In this document: in pieces, positions 1 through 8,638 of the stretch
Layout: each line of letters begins with the position of its first letter
Position numbering within the stretch: the stretch's first letter is position 1
Origin: an uncultured Lachnospiraceae bacterium
GTDB taxonomy: Bacteria > Bacillota > Clostridia > Lachnospirales > Lachnospiraceae
Length of the DNA: 64,000 bases
Direction: 5' to 3'
Assembly: GCA_945868435.1 (NCBI GenBank)
Contig: CAMBLG010000004.1
Span: 124,001 to 188,000, forward strand
Position numbers and translations under genes: made by a program
Notes under the pieces: model-generated
Told to the model about the DNA's origin: nothing
What the model saw: only the letters and a program-made list of their open reading frames with translations
Database searches by the model: none

Positions 1-1397
1 TGCAATATCAGACAGAAGTCGACAATGAAGTAGACGGGCTCGACTCCCACTACACACCATATGATATCGTCTTCCCTGTCCCTGCACATGGGAGTATGCA
101 CTTTTCTCTGATCTGCAGTGTTGCTGACGGAACCAGGGACTTTCCCCACATCAGCTTTTATGCAGACACCGCACGGCTTTTGGCAGATACAAAGCTGCAA
201 TACCTGAACGAACTGTTGGTTCAGGCGGGCTACGGGCAGGACGAATTCGCCAATACTCTTGTCATGGCAGCTGACCAGTTTCTCGCCAATCGCGCTTCCA
301 CAGGCCTTAAAACGGTTCTTGCCGGACTTCCATGGTTTACCGACTGGGGAAGGGACACCATGATCGCCTTTTCCGGTCTGACTCTGGCAACCAGGCGCTT
401 CCAGGAGGCGCGTGAAATTCTTGTGACTTTTGCAAAATACATCCGGCACGGCCTTGTACCCAACATGTTTCCGGATGACGGACAGGAGCCCCTGTACAAC
501 ACGGTAGACGCATCCCTGTGGTATTTCTATGCTGTGGACCAGTATCTTCGCTACACCGGTGACAGCTCTGACTACCTCTTTGTAGAAAGGGAATTGTATC
601 CTGCATTGCAGGAAATTATACACGCCTACCAAAACGGAACGGATTTTTCCATTTACATGGAAGAGGACGGGCTGATTCACGCGGGAAGCGGTCTGGATCA
701 GGTAACATGGATGGATGTCCGTGTCGGCGACTGGGTAGCAACTCCACGGCACGGAAAGCCGGTTGAGATCAACGCACTCTGGTACAATGCGCTGATGGTT
801 ATGTCAGAACTTGCCGAACAGTATCACGACGATGCCACCCCGTATCGGGATCTTGCGGGCACCGTCCGCAAGTCCTTTTTGGAAGAGTTCTGGAATGAAG
901 CTGACCAATGTCTGTATGATGTGGTAGACGGAGATACGAAAGACGCATCCATTCGTCCAAATCAGATCTATGCAGTGTCTTTGCCGCATTCAATGCTGGG
1001 GGAGGAACAAGCTGCCAAGGTGGTGGAAACTGTCCAAACCAAACTCGTGGCAGGCCCTGGAATCCGTTCTCTGTCACCGGATCATAAGGACTACCACCCA
1101 ATCTACCTTGGCGCCCTGCAGAAACGCGATGAAGCATATCACCAGGGTACGGCATGGGGATTTTTGATGGGTGGCTTTATCAGCGCTTACGTGAAAGTTC
1201 ACGGTCACACTCCGGAAGCAAAGAAACAGGCTCTTGCCTTTCTCGAACCGGTGCGTGAGCATCTGTACGAAGGCTGTATCGGCTCGATCTCCGAGATTTT
1301 TGACGGTGACAGCCCTCACACCTGCCGCGGCTGCTATGCGCAGGCCTGGAGCGTCGGCGAGGTTCTGCGCTGTTATGTGGAAGACATTCTGGATTAA
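1..1397 (+). CDS. Glycogen debranching enzyme, C-terminal part (5' end outside window)
   Basis: The reading frame is already open at base 3 and runs to TAA at 1395-1397, so the gene enters from the left and about 465 C-terminal residues are visible. The segments TDWGRDTMIAFSGL, NTVDASLWYFYAVDQYL and EINALWYNALMVMSEL are typical of the alpha-helical barrel of the amylo-alpha-1,6-glucosidase (GDE_C) domain, which removes alpha-1,6 branch glucose from glycogen in the cytoplasm. The C-terminus looks complete. The stop codon is followed at once by a copy of the interspersed repeat described at 1398-1490, so the native 3' untranslated region may have been replaced. The family call is firm; exact bond specificity is inferred. 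Confidence 0.9.
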   Translation, partial: QYQTEVDNEVDGLDSHYTPYDIVFPVPAHGSMHFSLICSVADGTRDFPHISFYADTARLLADTKLQYLNELLVQAGYGQDEFANTLVMAADQFLANRASTGLKTVLAGLPWFTDWGRDTMIAFSGLTLATRRFQEAREILVTFAKYIRHGLVPNMFPDDGQEPLYNTVDASLWYFYAVDQYLRYTGDSSDYLFVERELYPALQEIIHAYQNGTDFSIYMEEDGLIHAGSGLDQVTWMDVRVGDWVATPRHGKPVEINALWYNALMVMSELAEQYHDDATPYRDLAGTVRKSFLEEFWNEADQCLYDVVDGDTKDASIRPNQIYAVSLPHSMLGEEQAAKVVETVQTKLVAGPGIRSLSPDHKDYHPIYLGALQKRDEAYHQGTAWGFLMGGFISAYVKVHGHTPEAKKQALAFLEPVREHLYEGCIGSISEIFDGDSPHTCRGCYAQAWSVGEVLRCYVEDILD

Positions 1398-1490
1398 TAC
1401 ACAGCCCTCCACCCACATGCGCACTCGTCGCCTCTTCGAGGCTCCAGTCCCGCTCCTTACGGAGCTAAGACTGCTTTTGTGAATAGTAAC
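1398..1490 (-). repeat. Interspersed repeat, copy A (internally deleted)
   Basis: Read on the minus strand, this stretch matches the element at 25108-25302 over its outer arm with only three substitutions in about 75 bases, then ends in the same terminus (GTTACTATTCACA). It lacks the roughly 100-bp middle seen in the 25-kb copy. It holds two hairpins: GCTCC-GTAA-GGAGC, inside an outer CAGTC/GACTG stem, and GCCTC-GAA-GAGGC. The first loop is a GNRA tetraloop on the minus strand. It begins directly after the stop codon of the debranching enzyme gene. No ORF or transposase is present. Confidence 0.75.
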
Positions 1491-1509
1491 AATTAATACA
1501 AAAAAGTTC

Positions 1510-1538
1510 TTGACATAACCGCGTACTTCCGCTAAAAT
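1510..1538 (+). promoter_or_regulatory. Promoter of the tRNA-Phe/tRNA-Gly unit
   Basis: TTGACA at 1510-1515 and TAAAAT at 1533-1538 are separated by exactly 17 bp, a near-consensus sigma-A promoter. It lies about 58 bp upstream of the first tRNA and points toward both tRNAs. Confidence 0.8.
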
Positions 1539-1595
1539 ATGTAATGTTCCGCGTAACGGGTAGATGCGTCATGCAGAACATACATATTTATAAGC

Positions 1596-1668
<73 letters not shown>

Positions 1669-1671
1669 TCT

Positions 1672-1742
1672 GCGGGTGTAGTTCAATGGTAGAACACCAG
1701 CCTTCCAAGCTGGATACGTGGGTTCGATTCCCATCACCCGCT
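1672..1742 (+). tRNA. tRNA-Gly (TCC)
   Basis: The acceptor stem GCGGGTG (1672-1678) pairs fully with CACCCGC (1735-1741), discriminator T. The anticodon stem CCAGC/GCTGG encloses loop CTTCCAA with anticodon TCC. It lies 3 bp after tRNA-Phe, so both come from one precursor. CCA is not encoded; a T-run (1744-1752) follows. Confidence 0.95.
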
Positions 1743-1799
1743 CTATTTTTTTGCAGTAAAGACATGAGCATCCATCGCCCGACTTTACCTGCACACAAA

Positions 1800-1834
1800 G
1801 AATCCCCCGGCTTGCGATGCAAACCGGGGGATTC
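1800..1834. terminator. Hairpin between the tRNAs and the DUF6465-type gene
   Basis: An inverted repeat pairs GAATCCCCCGG (1800-1810) with CCGGGGGATTC (1824-1834). It lies between the plus-strand tRNAs and the 3' end of the minus-strand gene at 1861, so it can serve both convergent transcripts. Neither side has a strong T-run, so efficiency is uncertain. Confidence 0.6.
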
Positions 1835-1860
1835 GTATGTATTCTTACATCATTACAAAA

Positions 1861-2313
1861 TTAGAACAGATCTACACGACCACTGAACTTCTCGTTAATC
1901 ACATAGTATGCTGAATAATCTTCAGGCTTAATATAGATATCAAGTTTCTTGATTGCACCTACTCTGTGACCTTCTGCTGCAAACTGAGCCTTAACTCTCT
2001 CTTCAACAGTTGCAAAGCTGGTGTCACGGTTCTGATACTGAACAATGACCTTTGTCTCAATAGTTTCCTTCTTAGCAGCTGTTGTCTTCCTAGCTGCGGT
2101 CTTCTTAACAGCAGTCTTAGCTGCAGTTGCCTTCTTAGCAACTGTCTTGGTAGCTTCCTTCGCCTTCTTTGTTGTTGTCTTAGCTGCGTCTGTAGCTGCT
2201 TTCTCAACTACCTTAGCGGCATCTGTCGCTGCCTTCTCAACTGCCTTAGCTGCTTCCTTAACTTCTGCCTTAACCTCTGGTGTCGTTGTCTTTGTTACCT
2301 TTTTCTCCTGCAT
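1861..2313 (-). CDS. Lysine/alanine-rich DUF6465-type protein
   Basis: The 150-residue protein has two parts. Residues about 10-85 are a low-complexity, highly basic helix of repeated AAK, KAATDAAK and KKTAA units, like the tail of histone H1 or bacterial HU/Hc1 proteins. Residues about 86-150 form a compact domain (IETKVIVQYQNRD ... DYSAYYVINEKFSGRVDLF region) that I associate with the DUF6465 family of Lachnospiraceae. There is no signal peptide. A good ribosome binding site (TAGGAGGA) precedes the ATG. It lies 25 bp after the HPr-like gene and is probably co-transcribed. Nucleic-acid binding by the tail is an inference from charge only. Confidence 0.8.
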   Translation of the reverse strand: MQEKKVTKTTTPEVKAEVKEAAKAVEKAATDAAKVVEKAATDAAKTTTKKAKEATKTVAKKATAAKTAVKKTAARKTTAAKKETIETKVIVQYQNRDTSFATVEERVKAQFAAEGHRVGAIKKLDIYIKPEDYSAYYVINEKFSGRVDLF

Positions 2314-2338
2314 AACACGTTCCTCCTATGGTTATCGT

Positions 2339-2593
2339 TTACTCACATACTAAAAACTTTTCAATTGCAACAAGTGCTTCCTGTTCATCTGTTCCTTCCG
2401 TAACGATGTCAATTGACATTCCCTCAGATGGATTAAAAGCCATGATACCCATAATGCTCTTCGCATTAATACGTCGGTTATCGCTCTCTAAGATAATATC
2501 GCTGTCAAACCTGCAAGCCACCTGAACAAGTTCAGCAATTGGATTATCATGTTCTTCAGCAACATTAGAAACGATCACACTTTTCTTACTCAT
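2339..2593 (-). CDS. HPr-like phosphocarrier domain protein
   Basis: The 84-residue length fits HPr/Crh. The equivalent of catalytic His15 is present at residue 15 (EEHDNP), but the usual HARP signature is HDNP here, so the conserved Arg17 is Asn. The regulatory serine region KSIMGIM is intact with Ser at residue 46, the position phosphorylated by HPr kinase in Firmicutes. This suggests a paralogue whose PTS transfer may be impaired while Ser46 control is possible, somewhat like Crh, although Crh lacks the His. No PTS enzyme genes are nearby. The gene is first in a two-gene operon with the DUF6465-type gene. Confidence 0.85.
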   Translation of the reverse strand: MSKKSVIVSNVAEEHDNPIAELVQVACRFDSDIILESDNRRINAKSIMGIMAFNPSEGMSIDIVTEGTDEQEALVAIEKFLVCE

Positions 2594-2631
2594 ACGCTCT
2601 CCCTTCTAATCCTGTGCAAACATACAATCAA

Positions 2632-2660
2632 AATATATACCACTTAAAAAATATTTGCAA
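2632..2660 (-). promoter_or_regulatory. Promoter of the HPr-like operon
   Basis: On the minus strand TTGCAA (2655-2660) and TATATT (2632-2637) are spaced by 17 bp, about 40 bp upstream of the HPr-like start codon. The remaining intergenic stretch to 2825 is AT-rich, and I see no other feature in it. Confidence 0.55.
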
Positions 2661-2825
2661 TATGTCAGTTCCATTTCTGTCAAACTTTCACGAAGGAAAC
2701 ATCCAAGAAGGGAAGGAATTGTTCATATTTACCACGAATATTTTCCAGGTTGTCAACAAGTATTCCAATCCTCAGCCTCAACTTCAAGTCAAGGTGTCAG
2801 TTACTTATCATTCGGTGTACTAATA

Positions 2826-2849
2826 GTTACTATTCACAGCCCTCCACCC
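2826..2849. repeat. Interspersed repeat, terminal fragment C
   Basis: The 24 bases starting GTTACTATTCACAGCC and running on into CCTCCACCC match the outer end of the repeats at 1398-1490 and 25108-25302. They stop exactly at the 3' end of the 843-residue gene. Only one terminus is present, so this is a remnant or a minimal derivative. Confidence 0.6.
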
Positions 2850-5380
2850 TAATAATCCAGGTAGGTAAAGAATATATTGCCAGCCTGTTCAAATATTTCG
2901 TCCGCCTGTTCAAAGCTCATGGATCTGGTCTGCTCCGTCACAGGATCAAAATAGTAGATCATGGATGCACTGTAGCCCGTCACAAGAACCGCACTGTCAC
3001 TTCCCGTCATGGCAAGCACCGGACTTCCCTTGCTGACATAGAATATGATTTCGTCGACTGTACAGCCGGACACATCCAGCACAACCGAATCCTTGAGCGT
3101 CATCTCAAGAGCACTCTTAGGCGTGGCGCCATTATCAACAAGCTCCTTCACGCTGACTCCCAGCTCTCTGTAATCCAGCATCGCGCTGACGGCCTGTACG
3201 ACAGAAGACGCATCCTTATCCGATGCATTGACTTCAAGTCCTGTAAAGGCATTCTGTGCAGTCTTTCTGGCGCGCATCCAGACGTACTGCTGATTGTTAT
3301 CTACCACAACGCCAAGACTTTCATTCGCCCGAATGATTGCATCGGATATACTGTCTGTTGCAAGGATCACATCGCCCTTCACATAAACATAGAAACGCTC
3401 CCTGTCATCCTCCTGCTCAAAATCAACAATCCGCGGTTCCTCCTGAACAACAATCTTAGAGGTAATGAGCTTCATCTTCGTTTTGTCCGCCGTATTCTTC
3501 ATGGTAAGCTGATACTGCCTCTGCTTTACCTGTGTGACCGTCTGTTCTACCACAATCTTCTCCTCCGTATCTGCGACACGGTTCATGATCGAGTCTGTTC
3601 CGGATGCAACATATCGTCCGGATGACTTTTTGATCAGATTGATGGTAATGGTATAATCCTCCACATCAATGGATCCTATCTTGCCACTCAACGGCTCGTA
3701 AACCTTGAGAATCTCATAGCTCTCCTCGGCAGTTCCCATGATTTTGAGATACCCCATCGGGAAAAACGTATTTCCCGCTGCATCTACTGTTACCTTATCC
3801 TTCTCTGCCACACCATAGATAAAATCCTCATCGATAAATCCCAACGGCTGCAAATACGTGTCGGAATTTTCTTTCACCTCATATACCGATCCGTCCGCCA
3901 GATCCATGAGATGAATACTTTCACTGGAATACTCTTCATCCGCATCCACCCATGCAAAAAAGCGATTGGATGGAGATGTCTTATAGCAGCTCTCCTTCAG
4001 ATTTTTAACCGGAGTGCTTACCGTAAGGGTCTTGAGATCAATGCAGCGAACCTCGTTATCCATCATCAGGTATAGTTGATTCAGATCGTTCACATACATT
4101 AACTGTCCCATTTCAGCCTTAAGGATCTCGAAAGAACGGGTAGAAGGAATGAATACTTCCTCCTCAACCGTATGCACCAGACCATCATAGTGATACACGC
4201 CGGTCCCCACTTCTCCCTCATGCTCTCCCCGGTTCATATAGCCATATACCACAAAATCCACACTGCCCGCCTCATCCACGCGGACAATCTTAATATCATG
4301 CTGATTCCATATCTCACGGGCATCTCTGCCCTCGGCGCTGCGAAAGCTGAACACCTGAACGATTCTTTCATTCAGTCTGTCGAAGCACCACAATTCCCCT
4401 TCCTGCACAAACGCAATGACATCTCCGGTCTCATTTGTTGCGTACTCAATATCACCATCACGGATTCCCAGCATAATTGTATTCCCATCCACAAGGAACG
4501 TGTTCTCTCCATGAAAAATTTGATTCATGCGCCGCTCGAAGTTCAACACATACATACGGGTACTGGTAAGGCGCAGTCGATAATATTCTTCTACATTGTA
4601 ATATTCCGTCTCGCCACCGTCACTTTGTGCAGACATCACATACTGCAGAGTGATCACGGTATAGGAATCATTGATTTCCTTGAAAGACGCCACCGGTTCC
4701 GTAAGCTTTTGCCCATCAAAATCCGCCCATGTGATCTGCTTTAAGGTACAACTCAAATCCACATAGTTCAGCGTAGTGGCATCTCCCGTTGCCGCATCCA
4801 TATATGTGGGAATGAACTTGTCCGCATCATCCCGAAATGTGTAGGAGTGAAACTTCAACGCAAAATTCAGACACTCCTGTGCATTGCTTGCCACCGTCTG
4901 CACAATGCGCGTATAATAATACACTTCCTTTTCTCCAGAGGACAGAATCAGAAGCATGGTATACTCTGTCTCTTCTTCCAGAACATTCTGAATGGTAAGC
5001 TCTGCGTTCAGCAGATGGTTCTCATCACGGTAATCCGTCACATCATTTTTGGCAACCAGCCGCTCTCCATCCATACTGCGGATTTCGTACCGTATTCCAT
5101 CTACGGGATATCCGTAGGTCTGAACCTGCAGTTTCAACTGACGATCCTTCCCGATGGGCGTGATGCTGTCTCGCATAGCAGACATATCCATCTTCTGCAC
5201 ATACCCATGCAGTTCATTCGTTGGCGTATCATTTTGATAAAAATATATAATTGGAAGACTTGCCTCCGACATCGCCTGGGTCAAGTCCTGATTGTCCTGA
5301 TTCAAGGTAATGCTAAAGGTGATGAGCGCCCCAAAAAAGAGCGCTATCATCACGATCAGCTTTATGACTTTTTTCTTCAT
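2849..5380 (-). CDS. Membrane-anchored protein, propeller-like middle and degenerate C39-like C-terminus
   Basis: The 843-residue protein starts with a short basic stretch and one membrane segment (about residues 5-26), so the bulk is predicted outside. The middle (about 300-620) has repeated short strands such as LWCFDRLN, HLMDLADGSVYEV and LYLMMDNEVRCIDL, in the style of a beta-propeller. The last 110 residues resemble a C39-like papain fold (GSPVLAMTGSDSAVLVTGYS, then YYFDP), but the usual catalytic Cys and His are not seen, so it is probably a binding domain. The upstream 152-residue gene ends 12 bp before this start, which suggests co-expression. Function is unknown. Confidence 0.75.
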   Translation of the reverse strand: MKKKVIKLIVMIALFFGALITFSITLNQDNQDLTQAMSEASLPIIYFYQNDTPTNELHGYVQKMDMSAMRDSITPIGKDRQLKLQVQTYGYPVDGIRYEIRSMDGERLVAKNDVTDYRDENHLLNAELTIQNVLEEETEYTMLLILSSGEKEVYYYTRIVQTVASNAQECLNFALKFHSYTFRDDADKFIPTYMDAATGDATTLNYVDLSCTLKQITWADFDGQKLTEPVASFKEINDSYTVITLQYVMSAQSDGGETEYYNVEEYYRLRLTSTRMYVLNFERRMNQIFHGENTFLVDGNTIMLGIRDGDIEYATNETGDVIAFVQEGELWCFDRLNERIVQVFSFRSAEGRDAREIWNQHDIKIVRVDEAGSVDFVVYGYMNRGEHEGEVGTGVYHYDGLVHTVEEEVFIPSTRSFEILKAEMGQLMYVNDLNQLYLMMDNEVRCIDLKTLTVSTPVKNLKESCYKTSPSNRFFAWVDADEEYSSESIHLMDLADGSVYEVKENSDTYLQPLGFIDEDFIYGVAEKDKVTVDAAGNTFFPMGYLKIMGTAEESYEILKVYEPLSGKIGSIDVEDYTITINLIKKSSGRYVASGTDSIMNRVADTEEKIVVEQTVTQVKQRQYQLTMKNTADKTKMKLITSKIVVQEEPRIVDFEQEDDRERFYVYVKGDVILATDSISDAIIRANESLGVVVDNNQQYVWMRARKTAQNAFTGLEVNASDKDASSVVQAVSAMLDYRELGVSVKELVDNGATPKSALEMTLKDSVVLDVSGCTVDEIIFYVSKGSPVLAMTGSDSAVLVTGYSASMIYYFDPVTEQTRSMSFEQADEIFEQAGNIFFTYLDY

Positions 5381-5392
5381 TTTTGCCTTCTG

Positions 5393-5851
5393 TTACCACC
5401 AGCGCCGGCAACGGCGATGACGGCATCTCCTTCGATACAACTCTGTGCCAAAAAGCACTCCTACCATACTGCAAAGCCAGTTATCTCCGCAATCCTGATG
5501 TCCCTGTGCCCGAAGCTCCTGTCCTGCAATCTCCATCGGGACCATGTCAAAATAGGTTTTCGCCACCGGTTGCGGATTCAAGCTGTCCATAAATTTTTGG
5601 CTCAGCTGTTCAATCTCCCGCTGAATCATCATGCGGTCCGGCTCTTCATCATAGATTCTGCTGCCCTCATATTCCAATTCATCCAGCCGCTCCTCCACAA
5701 GCTTCATTGCCGCCTGCGCCTCTGCCGGATAATAGGTTTTCATTCGTTCGATGTCCTTCTCGTATTCCATCTCCGTCAAATACATATTCTGCATCGGATA
5801 GGTCATATAAAAAGGAATCTTTGGGTAGGTTTCGTCTTTGCTATAATCCAC
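5393..5851 (-). CDS. Conserved hypothetical protein with basic Cys/Trp-rich tail
   Basis: I do not recognise a family. The 152-residue protein is acidic and helical in its first two thirds (charged runs around EYEKDIERMKTYYP and KLVEERLDELEYEG), then has NWLCSMVGVLFGTELYRR and a final tail RRRCRHRRCRRWW. It probably starts at GTG (5851), preceded by a GGAGAG site. The short hydrophobic patch near residues 125-137 could touch the membrane. It sits 12 bp upstream of the large membrane-anchored protein and the two probably work together. The Arg/Cys/Trp tail is unusual and might bind membrane or nucleic acid; that is a guess. Confidence 0.65.
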   Translation of the reverse strand: MDYSKDETYPKIPFYMTYPMQNMYLTEMEYEKDIERMKTYYPAEAQAAMKLVEERLDELEYEGSRIYDEEPDRMMIQREIEQLSQKFMDSLNPQPVAKTYFDMVPMEIAGQELRAQGHQDCGDNWLCSMVGVLFGTELYRRRCRHRRCRRWW

Positions 5852-5906
5852 GTGCCACTCTCCAAGCTGTTATCACTATAGATTATGCACGCCTATGCCT
5901 ACTGGT

Positions 5907-8165
5907 TCATTCCTTTCCGATGATCTTCAATGAGATGGCATCATACCTCGGATAATTTTCATGCTCCATCACTGTGGTGAGTGTTCCCTTCTCATCCTTG
6001 GAAAATGCATAGAGATTATATGCGCCCTCTCGATACGCATAGTCCGTCCCGTTATCCTGAAAATGCACATAGGAAGCGGCTTCCGGCGTTGCCAGAAGTG
6101 TCAGCCTGTCATATGGCTTCTCCCCTACATAGCTCACCGGCTCATACGTAGGGATCATGCTTCCTGCCTTCACATACATTGGGCACACAGAGAGTTGCGC
6201 TTCCCTGAGGATGTACTGTGCCCCCTCATAGGCCTCCCCTGTCCAGAGATCATACCAGCGTCCCTCCGGCAGATATACGAGCTTGTGCACAGCTCCCTGC
6301 TCCACCACAGGCGCCACCAGAAGATTCTCTCCCACCAGGAATTCTCCGTTGAGATTGTGAGTATTCGGATCATCCTCATAATGGAGTACCAAAGGCCGCA
6401 TGATCGGAAGACCGGTCTGTTCACCCTGATAAAACAGATCATACAGATATGGCAAAAATGCATAACGAAGCTTTACATACTTCCTGTATATGCCCATAAT
6501 CTGCTCATCGAAGCGGTACGGCTCCTGAGGCTTTGTTCCCTTTGCCGCGTGGTTTCGGAACAACGGAGAGAAACATGCAGCCTCAATCCACCTTGCCATA
6601 AGCTCCGGTGTGGCGTCCGCGCCAAACCCTCCAATGTCTGTTCCCGCAAATGCGAATCCGCTCATGCCGAGGTTGCACAACTGCGGAATTGCCATCTGCA
6701 GATGTGCCCACAGGCTCTGATTATCCCCCGTCCACACAGTGGAATATTTCTGGGTTCCCGCATAGCAGGCTCTCGTGATTATAAACGGACGCTTATCGGT
6801 ATGCTTTCGCAGTCCGTCATAGGTAGCCTTACTCATATAATGTCCATAGACATTATGCATTTCCGCATGGCTGGTCTCTCTATCCTCGTCATGGAATACC
6901 ACATCCTGCGGCAGTTCGCCACGGAAGCTAGCAGGCTCATTCATGTCGTTCCACACACCATCCACACCAATGTCCACCAGGAAACGGTGATGATCTCCCC
7001 ACCACTCTCGCACTTTGCTGCGGCCAAAGTCCGGGTAGTTGGATTCACCCGGCCACACCTCATTGACATACACAGCCCCATTCGTATCGGTGGCAAAGTA
7101 TCCGTATTCCATGCCTTCATCATGCATGAAATACCCATCCTCTTTCTTAGTTCCCGGATCAATAATCGTAACGGTCTTAAATCCCTGATCCGCCAGCTCC
7201 TGCATAAATTCCCCCGGTTTTCCGTAATTCTTATCATCCCAGGTAAACACTTTAAAATCCTGCATGTAATCAATGTCAAAATGGATAACATCGCATGGAA
7301 TATCATTCTCCCGCAGTTGTCTTGCCACCTCACGAATATCGGAAGCACTCTCATACCCCCAACGGGACTGCTGGTATCCCAGTGTCCAAAGCTGTGGAAG
7401 CGGCGTCCGCCCGGTCAGAGTAGTATAATTCTTTACCACGTCCGGCATGGTCTCTCCGCCGAGAATATACATATCCAGGTTTCCATCCGCGGCCGCATAG
7501 AAGAAGTACTCCTCTTTCTCCTTGCCGAGATTGATGTGGCTTCTGAAGGTATTGTCAAAGAAGAGGCCGTACACCCCCTGCTTTTTCTTGCAGATCAAGA
7601 ACGGAACAGACTTATACAACGCATGGAAATCCTCCGTATGGGCCTGTGGAATATCGGAATTCCAATTCTCATACTCATAATATTTCTTGTTTAAGAATCC
7701 GCTCTTGTCGCCCAGTCCGTAGAAATCATCCCCCTCATCCAGCGCACATACCATCTGAACCGGATAGTGGAAATCATCATTCGAAGATACCTCATGTCCC
7801 TCTGCTGCGAGCTGCTGCAGTGAGCGGTCGCTGAGTCGCTTAAGCGGAACACGCTCTCCCTCGTAGGTATGAAAAAGTACCTGTGTACCCGCATCTGTCA
7901 CTTCCAACTTCAGATTCGGTCCGATTCGAAGTGAAAGCTTATCCGTTCCGATACATACGGTATCGTTCTGTTGCTCTGTAGAGATCACACAGGGAACCGT
8001 CTTATCCCCTTCCACAGCCTTGGATAAATGCTCCTTTTGCCAGCAGGGTACAAACACATTCACAATCTCCGGTGTGATCACCGTAACGATTACTTCCTGC
8101 TTCTCATATTGTAAGTGTACCTCGTTGCCACTCACATAAAAGGATGTTACTTTTCCTATCTCCAT
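5907..8165 (-). CDS. Alpha-glucosidase, glycoside hydrolase family 31
   Basis: This 752-residue enzyme shows the GH31 layout: an N-terminal beta-sandwich, then a TIM barrel with the hallmark WNDMNEP at about 406-412 (Asp408 the expected nucleophile) and TVWTGDNQSLW at about 477-487 (Asp482 the expected acid/base), then C-terminal sandwiches. It has no signal peptide, so it likely acts on imported alpha-glucosides in the cytoplasm. The start is probably ATG at 8165, which overlaps the TGA of the upstream SH3 gene (TGATG) and has AGGAGG 7 bases before it; a GTG one codon earlier is too close to that site. The overlap predicts translational coupling. Exact linkage preference cannot be read from sequence. 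Confidence 0.93.
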   Translation of the reverse strand: MEIGKVTSFYVSGNEVHLQYEKQEVIVTVITPEIVNVFVPCWQKEHLSKAVEGDKTVPCVISTEQQNDTVCIGTDKLSLRIGPNLKLEVTDAGTQVLFHTYEGERVPLKRLSDRSLQQLAAEGHEVSSNDDFHYPVQMVCALDEGDDFYGLGDKSGFLNKKYYEYENWNSDIPQAHTEDFHALYKSVPFLICKKKQGVYGLFFDNTFRSHINLGKEKEEYFFYAAADGNLDMYILGGETMPDVVKNYTTLTGRTPLPQLWTLGYQQSRWGYESASDIREVARQLRENDIPCDVIHFDIDYMQDFKVFTWDDKNYGKPGEFMQELADQGFKTVTIIDPGTKKEDGYFMHDEGMEYGYFATDTNGAVYVNEVWPGESNYPDFGRSKVREWWGDHHRFLVDIGVDGVWNDMNEPASFRGELPQDVVFHDEDRETSHAEMHNVYGHYMSKATYDGLRKHTDKRPFIITRACYAGTQKYSTVWTGDNQSLWAHLQMAIPQLCNLGMSGFAFAGTDIGGFGADATPELMARWIEAACFSPLFRNHAAKGTKPQEPYRFDEQIMGIYRKYVKLRYAFLPYLYDLFYQGEQTGLPIMRPLVLHYEDDPNTHNLNGEFLVGENLLVAPVVEQGAVHKLVYLPEGRWYDLWTGEAYEGAQYILREAQLSVCPMYVKAGSMIPTYEPVSYVGEKPYDRLTLLATPEAASYVHFQDNGTDYAYREGAYNLYAFSKDEKGTLTTVMEHENYPRYDAISLKIIGKE

Positions 8166-8590
8166 CACATTACCTCCTGCAAATATTCAATCTTCACATA
8201 TCCGATCTGTCCCTGATAATCCACAACGGCCCAGCCGTCCTCCTCGCCGATCAGTTCCAGCATGGTTCCCTGATCTAAAACTGTGAGAACCTCACACTCC
8301 GTATTCGGCTCTTTGCGCAGATTTACCCCCGTCGTCGTCTGTACCACCGGATTCAGTGCCTGCGTATCCTCCGTTGTAATCTCAGGCTCCGACGTCTGCG
8401 TATCTACCACCGGCTGCTGCTCCTGTGAGTTCTCCGTCACTATCACACCCTGACTTTCCTGTGCGCTTTTCTCTGCCATATGTCCCCGGATCATTATCAC
8501 TGCTCCGACTATTAATGCGATCAGCAATAAAAGCACTACGGCAAATATTACTCTCGCAATGATAACGTCTTTTCTATGACTTTTCTTCAT
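8165..8590 (-). CDS. Membrane-anchored SH3b-domain protein
   Basis: A basic N-terminus (MKKSHRKD) and one hydrophobic segment (about residues 12-35) are followed by a Gln/Thr/Glu-rich linker and a C-terminal bacterial SH3 domain (TGVNLRKEPNTE ... GWAVVDYQGQIGYVKIEYL region). Such domains usually bind cell-wall peptides, so the protein is probably anchored with its domain outside. I chose ATG 8590 because AGGAGGGGAATCCAA precedes it; a start 13 codons earlier has a weaker site. It overlaps the GH31 gene by one base. Confidence 0.8.
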   Translation of the reverse strand: MKKSHRKDVIIARVIFAVVLLLLIALIVGAVIMIRGHMAEKSAQESQGVIVTENSQEQQPVVDTQTSEPEITTEDTQALNPVVQTTTGVNLRKEPNTECEVLTVLDQGTMLELIGEEDGWAVVDYQGQIGYVKIEYLQEVM

Positions 8591-8638
8591 TTGGATTCCC
8601 CTCCTGTTCTTTAAACTCCCTTTCTCCATTCGCTCTTC

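Noticed and set aside
1398-1490. Ordinary terminator for the debranching enzyme gene
   Set aside because: It has hairpins but no T-run, and matches the repeat at 25 kb, so it is better described as a repeat copy, though it might also stop transcription.
2045-2403. Plus-strand frames opposite the lysine/alanine-rich gene
   Set aside because: They are mirror frames created by the low-complexity repeats; the minus strand has the ribosome site and recognised domain.
4847-5881. Long plus-strand frames opposite the 843-residue gene (also at 5961-7694, 12571-13512, 20159-21061)
   Set aside because: They are antisense shadows of well-supported minus-strand genes, with no ribosome sites or recognisable domains.
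8591-8629. Longer start for the SH3b protein
   Set aside because: The AGGAGG site lies between this ATG and the one at 8590, so the shorter protein is favoured.
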